A stretch of 64,000 nt of DNA from Bidens hawaiensis (taxonomy: Eukaryota > Streptophyta > Magnoliopsida > Asterales > Asteraceae): contig JAIQDT010003841.1 of assembly GCA_021521415.1 (NCBI GenBank), forward strand, positions 62,001-126,000, written 5' to 3'. Positions 43,522 through 53,977 of this stretch are shown piece by piece (the stretch's first letter is position 1; every line of letters starts with the position of its first letter). The translations under genes were made by a program, and so were the position numbers. The notes under the pieces are model-generated. The model ran no database searches, was not told the DNA's origin, and saw only the letters and a list, made by a program, of their open reading frames with translations.

Positions 43522-43985
43522 CAATAATGGAAATACTAGAACCGAAATGGATGAAGATAACTAGGCTCCCTCACATGGCTGGGAGGCGACTTGTCCGTCC
43601 CAAAATCTCAAAAGAAAATAAAACAAACAAAAGAGTTAAGAGACAAACCATGCGGAACATATATATTTCCCAAAGTTGGCCTCGCGGTTACTAGGAAGCT
43701 TCTTGGGCACTTGGCTACTCCTATACTTAGAAACTTAGAGATGTCACTTGCGTGCATGCCTAACATTCTTGCCAAGTTTAAGGATTTTGTTTCTAGATCA
43801 CACTGTACTTATATTTTACACCCACACAAGTTATGACAATGGCTGGCTGGATCTCCCCTAAAGAAATGCTAAAGAATCGATTGCAACGTTCTAAACTATG
43901 ATGAAATATTTGTCTGCAAATGGCTTACTTGTGATAGACCATGTATACCGATGATTGCTGCAAATAAGGACATGAAATATATATA
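43522..43985. repeat. Segmental duplicate of 46770-47170
   Basis: Shares long near-identical runs such as TTGTCCGTCCCAAAATCTC and CCTAACATTCTTGCCAAGTT with 46790-47160, in the same order, with indels. It is the far end of the 3' flank of the 37103 gene, separated from it by the MITEs and copia insertion. Confidence 0.8.
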
Positions 43986-44312
43986 TATTTGAGTAAATTG
44001 CTAAAATTGTCTTTATGGTTTGATCACTTTTGTCATTTTCATCTAAAAAGTAGTTTTTTTTTGTTTTTTTTACTTTATTTTAGTATTTCAATTATCATGG
44101 TAGCAAAAGGGGCTTTTATATTACGTACCAAGTTGGATGTGTTATGTTGGGGTAACTTTGTCGAATATGATTATGGGGTGAGGTGAATAATTACTGTAAT
44201 TAATGATTAGAAGAATAAAAAAAGCCCTCACAGCCATGTTGCTCACGAAGGATCCCTTCACGCCCTTTGGTGCTCCCTATGTTAGTCCAATCATGCAACG
44301 GCGGACTACTTT
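43986..44312. other. Intergenic DNA with duplicate of the 1860-region
   Basis: From about 44245 it matches 1863-1940 (GGATCCCTTCAC...), which is upstream of the 3990 pseudogene. No gene seen. Confidence 0.5.
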
Positions 44313-44589
44313 CAGGGGTGGCTCGTGGGACAGCGAAAACAAGTTAGGGCTTTAGGTCCACGCTTAATTAAGGCCCACAAGTCTAAAAAAACAATATATA
44401 TAGATATATTATAATGGGTAAAGTAAACTCAAAGTAATGCATTGGTGTGGTGGTAAGCTTGGTTGTTACTGAAGTATAAGTTATTAGTTCAAAACTTGTA
44501 ATAAGCAAATTTATTTTATTAACAGTGTCATGAAAAGACCCTAAAATCATGTTTCGATTTAGGCCTCCACAGTCATTGAGACGGCCCTG
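44313..44589. mobile_element. hAT-type MITE, complete
   Basis: 277 bp, ends CAGGGGTGGCTC and (reverse complement) CAGGGCCGTCTC, perfect 8-bp duplication ACTACTTT (44305-44312, 44590-44597). Same family as 2367-3960. Taken out, the flanks join into the sequence seen intact at about 1930 (GGACTACTTTGCGCCC), so the empty site is visible in the duplicate. Confidence 0.88.
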
Positions 44590-44597
44590 ACTACTTT

Positions 44598-45148
44598 AGC
44601 GCCCCACTCACAACCCATAATACATACTCTTAAGACTCTCCATTATAGGCTAACGCCCACTGCTACCTCACCTACATAGAGTGTTGAACACCGCTCGTGG
44701 GGATTAAAGGAGGTCGCCAAACATTGGTTTGTCACTCCTTAATGAGCGTTGGTGAGTATTTTGATGGGGTCCGTTTTTCTCCACCAATCAGAGGCAAATG
44801 CACATATATTTATTTATTTCTTTTATTTAAATATTAGGTAAATTACAACGTGATGTAGTTAAATGGTGAGTTTGTTAAAGCTCATTATCTAAATAAAAAA
44901 AATGGGTTTTTCTTATATAAACAAGGGTATAATAGTGTATAATAAACACCAAAAGGTATTAACTATGAAGTTAAAAAATAAAGCTTCAAAGGAAGTTTCA
45001 CTTTGGTCTTCTACTCACACATTTAACAATTTTGGAATGTGCATGCACAACAATTTAACATGTTATAAACACGGAATCAACCACTCTTTATTTTCTCTGT
45101 CAAGTCACTTCACAAATTCACCCCCCCCCCCTCCCCCCCAAGAAAAAA
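44598..45148 (+). promoter_or_regulatory. Upstream region of the 45149 relic, with poly-C leader
   Basis: Homologous in part to the 1930-2000 region. A C13-T-C8 tract at 45119-45140 lies ten bases before the ATG in the leader. Confidence 0.45.
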
Positions 45149-45244
45149 ATGGCTTCGCCTACCACGACAGATATCAGTACTCTGGTGGCCATTGTCGTCA
45201 ACGCACATTCTCATGATTCCAAAACCAACCGTCCACCGGCATGA
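45149..45244 (+). pseudogene. N-terminal relic of a type II family copy
   Basis: 31 codons (MASPTTTDIST...NRPPA) match the start of the 30929 gene (TTDIDNPVAIVV..., then SETN), then a TGA at 45242-45244 and unrelated AT-rich sequence. All membrane segments are lost. The start context and order in the array support it as a truncated member and not a chance match. Confidence 0.65.
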
Positions 45245-45740
45245 GAATTAAATTTATATACATAACTATAAGCAAATGTGAAGGAAAAAATAAATAATAT
45301 ATAGATGTATATGCATTAAATGGGCTTGAACCCATGACCTCACTTGTGGTGAGATCTCCGAACCAACTATTGGTGAAAAAGTATAATCGTTGTAGTAGAT
45401 AATAAAAAACATGAAAAATGGAACCTGAGGGACCATATTACGTACTAAAAGAGGATACCTAAGGGGTCATTGTGTCAACATGGAATTCATGAATAACATT
45501 TAAGCGTTCAAACATTACTATTTTCAGCATTTAAACTAAAGTACTAAACTGTATATAATTACACTTGAGAGTAAATGACATGTAATATAGTAATCAATCA
45601 ATCCACGCCAGCACTTTATTTTTTGTCCGTCACCAATATTTGTATGTTCGATAAGATTAAAAAAAAGATCCCCTCACACTTTATAAAACCAGCGTCTCAG
45701 TTTTAATTTTCATCGATCAAACACTCTCTCAAGGAAAAGG
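45245..45740 (+). promoter_or_regulatory. Promoter of the 45741 copy
   Basis: From about 45505 homologous to the promoter of the 37103 gene. It includes the conserved block GCCAGCACTT...TTTGTCCGTCACCAATATTTG...TGTTCGAT (45607-45655) and TATA box TTTATAAAA (45680-45688). Confidence 0.55.
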
Positions 45741-46121
45741 ATGACTGATCATCAGCCCGCTGCTGAGATCGATGTTCCTGTTCCTGTTCCCGTTCCTGAT
45801 CCAGAACAAGTTATGGTCATCGACGGCCATCCAACACTAACATTTATCATCAATGCGCTCCTTGCTTTTATTGAAATAAAGTCACAAGGGCAACCGGGAT
45901 TTCCATTTGACACGCACCCTCAGCCCATCATGTACTCGGTCGCAAGTCTCCTCATGTACGGTCTGGCTTCTGCTGCTGAACTTCTTTTTATTGCTGGAGG
46001 TGTCTGGATCCCACTTCGGTCTATGTTATTATTGCTCGCTTCGGAAGAATTTGTTGTTTGTGCATTTTGTTGGCATGTTTGTCATCTGTGTTCTATTTCT
46101 AACATCTCTAGATTGGATTAA
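45741..46121 (+). pseudogene. Small multi-pass membrane protein, type I, deleted and frameshifted
   Basis: Close relative of the 37103 gene. It keeps the N-terminus (TDHQPAAEIDVPV) and the middle (TLTFIINALLAFIEIKSQGQ, then GFPFDTHPQPIM and SLLMYGLASAAEL). It lacks about 60 codons between MVIDG and TLTF: the first hydrophobic segment and the YYPR loop. A two-base gain (GGTGTCTGG where the intact copy has GGTCTTG) near 45999 shifts the end. The original ending (FYF, stop at 46100-46102) is now out of frame and a different tail runs to 46121. A 126-residue product lacking the first and last hydrophobic segments could still be made. The DNA-level similarity to 37103 suggests recent loss. Confidence 0.8.
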
Positions 46122-47540
46122 TGCTGGCCTGTTGTTTATAATATATATTGTATTAAAATCATATAAAATAAAGCTGGAGATGATTGCATAAGTTCTAAAC
46201 ATATGTAATAATATTATAACATCAATGTAAAAATGCAAGCAAGATGCTATTTTCATGTGTAATCTTACAAAAAGATATATGTTTTCCAATTCCCATTATG
46301 TGGGGTGTTTTTCTTGTCAATACTATTGTATTATACTTTGTAGTTTGTTATATACTTTAAACATGTTGTACATAGCATAATTAACTCAACTCCAATAGAA
46401 AATGCCACTAGGTCAATCACTCAAACCATAACCGAAAACCCTAACAAACATGGTTAATTGTTAATAAACTAGAAATTTATATAGACATGTTTGATGACTC
46501 ATAGTTAAGTTTATCACTATCCTAATGGTCGAGTGCTAGAGTTGTTGATAAACGCATAGAAATATGCAAAACTAGCCTTTATAATTGATCATGGTGCCTT
46601 ACACGTACACTTCCTACACGTACCCTGCAGGATTTAAACCCCGAACCTTTTAGTTGTGAGCACACCACTTAACCATCAGGATGTCGCTTGAGGACAAATC
46701 TCCTCCCCTAGCTAGAAACGGATTGGGTTAACCCAAGCTGAGTTTGGAAATAACATAAAATGAGACCGTGGGCTGAAAGCAACTTGTAGATGGCAATTTG
46801 TCCGTCCCAAAATCTCGAAGTAACTGAAAAGACAAAAGAGTTAAGAGACAAACCGTGCTCAACATATTACCCAAAGTTGGCATCGCGGTTACAAGGAAAT
46901 TTCTTGGCTACTCTTATACTTAGAAACCTAGAGATGTCACTGCATGCCTAACATTCTTGCCAAGTTAAAGGATTTTGTTTCTAGATCACAAGCTACTTAT
47001 AATTTATGCTTAGACAATATAGGACAATGGGTGGCTGGATCCCTCGTAAATATATATATGCTAAAGATTGGACAGCAGCGTATAAAACTATGATGGTATT
47101 TTGTCTGCAAATAACTTACTTGCAATTGATCATGAATTCCTAAGATTGCTCCTAATAAGGACATGGATTTTACATATATTTTATCAAGTCAAGAAAAACA
47201 AATAGCATGTTCTCCTGTTTGTCAATTGCAAATGTGATAACATCTATAATCTATCCCGATGAAAATAACTCATTAATTAAGTTACAAGTTTATGATATAT
47301 GCTTTGAACCAAATCAAGTTTCTAACTTTCTATGACAACAATAAAGCATTCTAGTAGTTATTTGCTTCAGCTACCACCTTCTATCATCCAAATTTTGTAG
47401 TTGATCCATTGATACTTTCAAATTTAGGTCCAACACATGAACTGTATAATTTTTAGGGAAAATTGTTGGTCATATTTATCTTAGATCACTACCACCATTA
47501 CCATCGGCCCAACTACAGTCACCGACGCAATCAGGAGGGG
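46122..47540. repeat. 3' flank of the 45741 copy, segmental duplicate
   Basis: 46440-46530 matches 38440-38540, and 46770-47170 matches 43550-43980, i.e. the downstream region of the 37103 gene without its MITEs and copia element. This shows the ancestral length of the unit. No gene seen. Confidence 0.7.
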
Positions 47541-47549
47541 ACAGCCTCA

Positions 47550-48060
47550 CTAACATCATTAAGCGGTTAAAGTTAGTTATGTAGTTAATGATATGATCAA
47601 AAATATAATTTGAGTTTAATATATTAAATAAGTTTATCTTTTATTTAATTTTCTTATTATAGTCAAATTATGTTTCCTTATCATTTATTTTTTTTCTGTT
47701 TTTATGTCTTTGTTTTCCTATATATTGTAATATTTGTTTTAGAAAAAAAATAAGAAAGAATTATTTGGGTCTTTTTTCTCTTCTTCTCTTGTGTTCTTGG
47801 AAGATTGACGGTTGTCTTGAATAAACCGTAACAATTGGTGCTTTCATTGAGCCTTAGCCTATATGGCTTTGGAAGAACTCTTGTGGGAGCATCCACTATT
47901 ACCTCGTTTCACTAGATCTAATCTCACTCTATGGATCTCAAGCTGAACGGTATTTTATCTTTTATGCGATCTATGGCGATGAGAGGGTTCCTTGTGTCAT
48001 TAAATCCTTCGATGATGAACCATGCTAGTGGTTCAACGGTTCGTTAAGTATAAAAGAGGG
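47550..48060 (+). mobile_element. Gypsy-type LTR end, primer site and gag trace
   Basis: The LTR-like end (...AACCGTAACA to 47833) is followed at once by ATTGGTGCTTTCATTGAG, a primer-site-like string known from some plant gypsy elements. CTATATATTG at about 47718 may be the TATA box. Further on, a short stretch near 48008-48040 encodes FDDEP and then WFNGS with a stop inside, resembling a gag WF block. The element is truncated and its left edge was not resolved. Confidence 0.45.
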
Positions 48061-49269
48061 CGATCAACATTAAGAGCAATAATCAGATAGGTACTAAAAA
48101 TTGGCTTAGATATTGAACTTTTTACCAAAGATTGACGATAGTTATAATGATAATAAACAAAACAAAGTTATGGGCCAAAGATAATCCAGTTGTGTTATAA
48201 TGTTAGATTGTTTAAGTTTTAGTTAGTCCAAGATAATCTAATTGTGCTATGAATATGATGCTTGACTGTTTTTTCACTGGGCCCAAAAGATAATCTAGTT
48301 GTCACCGAGCCCCGCACCACCTTCAGGCCGACGCCCCTGGTTTTTGTTTATAGTTTTAATTTATAAAATAATTATTCCATTTATTTTATTATGTACGTAG
48401 CCTTGTTAACGTAAAATGATTTTTAGTAAACTTTAGTAAAACATTTTTTTCTCATTAATAAAACTCTTTTTTACAATATCACACTTTTTTTCACATTCAA
48501 TAGAAATCAGGTGGACAAACCCGATGCATGAGGCTCTCGGATGCTTGAGGTGTCAAGCCAACTTAGGCATGATGTACGGATCCTTACTCTATATGCAAGA
48601 GACTATTTCCATAGCTTGAGCTCGTGACCTTTATGTCACATGACAAAAGTCTTCTTGTTACTCCAAAATTATTTTGGACCCTATTAAATATTTAATCTGC
48701 TAAAAAAAAAGGAATGGTGATCATTCTTTATTTTTTTTTATAGAAAATTAAACTATTTGGCCATAAAGATTATAAATGTTTCCGAGTTATTTTAGAAAAC
48801 AAAAATAATATGACTGGATAGATAGTAATTTATCTGTGATTTATAAAATTCTATAACTTAATTAAATTTGCTTTCTCTATACATTTATTAAATATCATAC
48901 GGATTTTACCATTAAGATATTAATCAAACAATATGCATTATTTGTTTAGGCTAGCTTAAGTCATCCATGGTTCAAAAATCAAAACTCTTACTGCACTAAT
49001 GTTATTACACTTGTAAATACAAAAATTAATGAGACAAAATCACAAAATTCAAAATATTATTTGTTGAACTTGGTTAGACATTGCTCATTGATGTGAACTA
49101 TGAAATTAGTATGTAAGTCATAGTGTTATATCTAAATGCAGACAAAATACCATCGTGTGTATCAAAACCACAAAGTCGATCCGGTTGGCACTTTCGAGGT
49201 GATTATGATCAATCATAGATGTTGTGTACAATATAAACATTAATACCGTAAAAACCACACAAAACCTTA
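48061..49269. other. AT-rich intergenic DNA upstream of the 49270 gene
   Basis: A phrase (A)AGATAATC(C/T)A(G/A)TTGTG recurs three times in 48180-48300. No gene or complete element recognised, and no clear promoter homology with the other family copies. Confidence 0.4.
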
Positions 49270-49734
49270 ATGGATTCCCCAACAGAGCCACGGCTGATTG
49301 AAGATGGAACCACCATCGAACCGCTAGCTGAAGACACAAACAACGAACCCACCACATACCTCGGCAGAATAGCTAAATGGTGGGTGATAACAACTCTTAA
49401 TCTCCTATGGACTAGCTACTATCCGAGAGGAGTTTTTGATGAAAGTGCGGCTTTTCCTGGTTCGTCTCTTACCTTTATTATTATTGTTTTAGTTACTTTT
49501 GTTGGGTTTAAGACTCAAGGAGAAAACGGTTTTCCTTTCAAGACACATCCGATAGCCATCATGATCACCATAACTAGTCTGATTATGTTTAGTTCGTCTT
49601 GTGGAGCCGAACATATCAATAGTGTTGTGCGACAAGATGGTGTTATTTCCGATTATGGAAAGATTTCGCGTTGGGGAATGATCATAATTCTCTCTGTGTT
49701 TTTGGTATCTTTGGTTTTTTTGTTGTATTTATGA
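49270..49734 (+). CDS. Small multi-pass membrane protein, divergent type I member
   Basis: Intact 154-residue single-exon gene at the edge of the array. N-terminus 1-29 is strongly acidic (IEDGTTIEPLAEDTNNEP). An aromatic hydrophobic stretch lies at 31-48 (GRIAKWWVITTLNLLW), then the YYPRGVF loop (50-56). Membrane segments lie at about 65-81 (SSLTFIIIVLVTFVGF), 96-113 (AIMITITSLIMFSS) and 134-154. It keeps the type I block KTQGENGFPFKTHP (81-94), AE after the second segment, and SRWGM before the hydrophobic C-terminus, but differs at most other positions. It is the most diverged intact copy and may represent the older form. Function unknown. Confidence 0.72.
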   Translation: MDSPTEPRLIEDGTTIEPLAEDTNNEPTTYLGRIAKWWVITTLNLLWTSYYPRGVFDESAAFPGSSLTFIIIVLVTFVGFKTQGENGFPFKTHPIAIMITITSLIMFSSSCGAEHINSVVRQDGVISDYGKISRWGMIIILSVFLVSLVFLLYL

Positions 49735-50191
49735 TATTTGATATAACACCACAACGGAATAGATAAGTAAATAGCACCTATTACCTAGTGGCCTATTGAT
49801 AGTGGGTTTCAGTCCTTGCAATTAAAAAAAAAAATGGGTGGGAGCAAAATGATAATAACAACAATGGTTTTCTTAAAAATAAAAATAAGAAAAAAAAAAC
49901 TTTATAAAAACACGTTAGATAACAAGAAATAAATAGACCTGGTTTTAAAAGGATATGTGTTGTGGGTTAACTAGCAAGGACTAGCTGAAGCGTTACATCA
50001 CTGCCACAAAGGCAGTAGATCACCCGTTAACTAGCACGTTGTGGATTAACTAACTAGTTACGATGGTGGATAAAATAAAGAAACAAAAAAAAATTAGTTT
50101 GATCTTTAGTGGGTGGCCCAACCATCCTTCTGATGAAGAACTCGACAACTCGTTACCACGTTAACAATGCCTCCATAACGCCTCCCCCTTA
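49735..50191. other. 3' flank of the 49270 gene
   Basis: Contains GTTAACTAGC words (49975, 50025). No gene recognised. Confidence 0.4.
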
Positions 50192-50539
50192 AGGCTATGT
50201 GTAGTGGAGGGGCTACAAGTTGGGGCGTTTTGCGCCGTGTGACGCCCAGTCAGCAAGGGGTGAGAATTTGTTTTTAGGGTGTAATGGTGTAGGTGCTACA
50301 AATATAATATAATATAATATAATATAATATATATATATATATATATATATCCCTCTCTCAATCACAATATAATAATAATAAAAAAAACACATTTCGCCCC
50401 GCACAAACAACACAAGCCGGCGATAAAAGCTTGCCCTCCCCCCCCCCCCACAATTCGGCCCACATTTCGCCCAGGGGGCGGTGTTGTAGCCCCTTTTGGC
50501 CCAAATTCGCCCAAACTTCTCGCCCACTACACATAGCCT
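50192..50539. mobile_element. Tourist-like MITE (PIF/Harbinger)
   Basis: 348 bp. Terminal inverted repeats AGGCTATGTGTAGTGG match on both ends, and the TTA duplication is at 50189-50191 and 50540-50542. It contains an (AATAT)n/(AT)n run at 50308-50352 and a C-tract at 50440-50450. Non-coding. The open frames here are low complexity. Confidence 0.88.
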
Positions 50540-50542
50540 TTA

Positions 50543-51500
50543 TACCTTGGCATGGTGTAGCATCGTTAAGGGGCTTCAACATCAGCCGTAATGCCGGTTA
50601 ACTAGCTCCACAACGACCAGCCTATGAGAACGGGTTATGTAATTAAAATTAAAATGAAACGGTTCACATGAAGCTCCACAACATCAGCCATAACGCCTTG
50701 GAGTGGGTGTTGTCGGGAAGACCACTTTGTCTTGTGCAGATAGCTTGTACCAAACTAAAATGAAATGGTTCACATGAAGATGCATGAACTTATTTATGAA
50801 ATTCTGCAGGTTTGCTGTTCATCAAAACGAGTTGTATCACTGCAAGTCTCCGCTCCACCGCCACCGGGAGTCAGCCATCACTGCACAACAGGTTTCATTT
50901 CCAACCTTTTTTACTAGGTTACCATTTCTTGGCCAATGATTAGCTAGTTTTATATTAATCTCAGTCCGGGTTTTCATTGTTAATAAAATTAAAACGTAAC
51001 CTACATGTTCAGTGCAAAGCATGTTACTAAATGACTGGAAGTTGACAAACGTAGCGTAACAATTACTTTGTGGAATGTTTTACGAGTACATACTTCTTAT
51101 AGTTAGCTATAATAACCTTATGTTTGTTTTATCATTTCCAGCCACTACTAACATGCTTGCGGCCCAACATATGCTCCACATATTCACATTAGCCCACTTG
51201 TGTAGTTCAGACTTCAGAGCCTACAGGCTACAGCCCAATTTGTCATGGCCCGAATTTCAAATCATTCACTTGCCGTGCTCTTGCATAAGAACCAAAATTG
51301 TGCATTTTTCCTAGAGGTCACCTATGCAATATATATTTAGCCATTTAGGGATATAATGTGACGTATTTAAGAAATTCTAGGCTCATACATGATTTTAAAT
51401 TTGTTTGCTATACCCAACATAATATTCATTTTATATGGGGTCGTGTATCATATAATACTATATTTGTGTCTGAAGATGTAATATTCAATCTCCTTGAGCT
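50543..51500. other. Intergenic DNA, nothing supported
   Basis: Short open frames only (for example 51075-51314), with no recognised domain. Confidence 0.4.
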
Positions 51501-52229
51501 AGGGCTGTAAACGAACCGAACGAACACGAACAATGCCTTGTTCATGTTCGTTCGTTAAGGAAATAATGTGTTCACGAACGGCTCATAAACACTTACCAAA
51601 CGAGATTTATGTTCGTGTTCGTTCATTAAGAAAATTAATGTGTTCACGAACGGTTCATGAACACAAACGAACACAAATAAAATCGGCAGAGCCTCAAGAT
51701 TTATAAGACCGATGTATTCATCAATGTGAATAATGAAAGCATGTAAATGAATTGAACGAGATTTATGTTCGTGTTCATTCATTTAAATTTAAACGAATAC
51801 GAACACTTAATCGAACAAAATTTATGTTCATGTTCATTTATATAAAAAATGAACATTTGTGTTCGTTTAGGTTCGTTTGTTTAAAATCTAAACGAATATA
51901 ACTGAACAAAGATAAATGAACATATATGAACACAAAGAAACATAAACTAACATAAATGAAAACACTTAAATGAACACAAATTGACAAATATAAAAATTTA
52001 AGTAAATGACTCATCTAAATAATATTTAATTATTTTTTATTAATACATAAACAAACATAAATAAAGAGACACAAACAAACATAAATAAACGAACATAGTT
52101 CATAAACATAAATGAACGAACGGAACATGTGTTCATGTTCGTTCGTTTAGTAAATAAACGAACATAAACGAACTTTCCGCCGAACAATTCACGAACAGTT
52201 CATCGAATGTTCGGTTCGTTTACAGGCCT
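51501..52229. mobile_element. Foldback-like element rich in CGAAC / GTTCG
   Basis: The left end AGGGCTGTAAACGAACCGAA and the right end, inverted AGGCCTGTAAACGAACC, form terminal repeats. The interior has dozens of GAACA(C/T), ACGAAC and TGTTCGTTC words in both senses with AT spacing. The same style of end (AGGGCTGTTCA) occurs in 37812-38429. The flanks CTTGAGCT and CATCAGCT agree at 6 of 8 bases and may be an old duplication. Confidence 0.6.
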
Positions 52230-52860
52230 ACATCAGCTGCAGTTTTCATCTAGTATATTCTTATGAAGAACACACCACCGTATTTTTTCTTCATCCTTAA
52301 TTACTTGTTGCAAGTGGTCTTTATTGCTCACACCTCACATGTTATATAATAAAGAGTAAAATATATTTGTTTGTTATATTAATCAGACGTGCAATCAAGA
52401 AAAATAAACTAATAAACATCTCATTGGTGGTACATTGTTTATAAATATTTTTTAGAGCTTAATCACATTGGCTGCTATGAAATAAAAATTATTTTCAGTA
52501 GACTTACTAATTATTATATAATAACTGTTTTGGAAATTGAAATCCCGACAATTTAAATAATAGGAGTAGTGTTAGTGACGATAGTTATGGTCTTTGTTTG
52601 GTATTGATTTTATTGTTTGATTATACTGTCTTGTTGTGGCGTTTGTACGATTTAAATTGTTGATTAATAATGTTAATAGCTATTTAATAAATTAATTTCT
52701 GTGTTCTTTTTCAAGAAGCAGGTATTGACATAATTCTAAAAGAGTTTGTTTTGTAAACACCAAATCTGCTTTGTACATAATTTCAATCTATTAAAACGTG
52801 TTAAATGTTAAGTCTTTTCAGGGGTTGGCCAGACTTCATACATGGCTCTGACGCAGTCTA
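52230..52860. other. AT-rich intergenic DNA before the Retand-type element
   Basis: No gene recognised. Confidence 0.4.
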
Positions 52861-52882
52861 GAAGATGATCTCTGAAGAGGTA

Positions 52883-53914
52883 TGTACCCGCCTCAACACG
52901 GAGCAAGGCGGGTCAACCCACAAGATATAGACAACAGGCTTGAAACCAAGACATTACGAAGGCACAAAGCCAAAACCTATGCGCATGGCGCATACCACAC
53001 ATGCTCAGGCATCATATGCCCAGGCACCACACATGCTCAGGCATCATATGCCCAGACACCACATATGCTCAGGCATCATATGCCCAGGCACACATATGCT
53101 CGCGCATCACATATGCTCACGCATATTACATATGCGCGCGGCGCATCAGCGCGCGGCGCATATCACATGCTCGTGCATATCACATCTGCGCATGAAACAT
53201 CTGCGCGTGAGAATAAAGAGAAGACCTCGCGCATCCTCAGGATTGGCGCATATCACACATGCACATAATCAACCTCGTCCTTATCCAAATCAGGATTAGG
53301 GCAACCTTGATTGTGCACGTCAGACAACCTTCCAGAAGGTATCTTTTTAAGGAATAAGAATATGCTGATGTGACAGCTGCCAAATGAAAGGTGGACAACT
53401 CAGCATGACACATGTGCTACCACGTGATTACAACCAATGAGAAAGCACCAGGTGTCCCAGAGGACACGTGGCGCAGAGCAATTGGAGGAGGCCAACAAGG
53501 CTGAGCCCAATCAGTGGAAACCCTAGCACTATAAATACAGCATCAACTCCACAAGGAGAGACATTACATTCACACTCGTTCATTCACATTCAATCATATT
53601 CAATTACATTCAATCACAGACAGTTACAGCCAGTAACATACACAATCATATTCAATCACAGAGTATTCAGCTATCAAGCAATACTCCCGAGATTTCCTTA
53701 CTCACATATTATTATCTTCTCCACAAATACTTATTCTCACACCGGAGGGTTACCCCAAAGAGGACCCCTCTGTCCCTTTCTGAGGGGTAAGTTGACGGTG
53801 CTGTTCATTTTGTAGGTGGAAGAACCCAGATCCAAGAGAAACCATCGGTGAAATCGCATAATCACACCCGAGGAAAGTAGATCGTCTACCAGTGAGTCGA
53901 TCCACGCTTCTTCA
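52883..53914 (+). repeat. 5' LTR of the Retand-type element (start approximate)
   Basis: The right edge (CTTCTTCA) is fixed by the adjoining primer site. The left edge is judged from a TGTACCCG start and from where the GC-richer, repeat-bearing U3 begins, and could be wrong by tens of bases. TATA box CTATAAATAC at 53529-53538. Leader rich in CATTCA repeats (53570-53660). Confidence 0.5.
52995..53200 (+). repeat. 32-bp tandem repeat and GCGCA-rich stretch in U3
   Basis: Three units of about 32 bp built on ACATGCTCAGGCATC and ATATGCCCAGGC (52999-53095), passing into shorter units of CATATGCTC(A/G)CGCAT and GCGCGCGGCGCAT. Open frames here are translations of the repeat. Confidence 0.8.
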
Positions 53915-53915
53915 T

Positions 53916-53935
53916 TGGCGCCATCCACTGTTACA
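53916..53935 (+). other. Primer-binding site
   Basis: TGGCGCCATCCACTG directly after the LTR end. Begins TGGCGCC as in many Tat and Athila elements. The tRNA identity is not settled by eye. Confidence 0.55.
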
Positions 53936-53977
53936 ACGGCAATCAGATCTCATCAGATCTATAAAAAAAAAATCACC

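Noticed and set aside
44902..45216. 104-codon frame overlapping the 45149 relic
   Set aside because: It passes through the poly-C tract in another frame, and the 31-codon homologous frame is the supported one.
50837..51314. Short frames on both strands near 51 kb
   Set aside because: Below meaningful length, no domain, no homology to the array.
52882..53299. Frames rich in His, Ala and Cys
   Set aside because: They are translations of the U3 tandem repeat of the Retand-type LTR and overlap its GCGCA units in three frames.
53915..53977. Start of gag-pol at 53915
   Set aside because: The codon there is TTG and overlaps the primer-binding site. The first ATG with good context is 53978.
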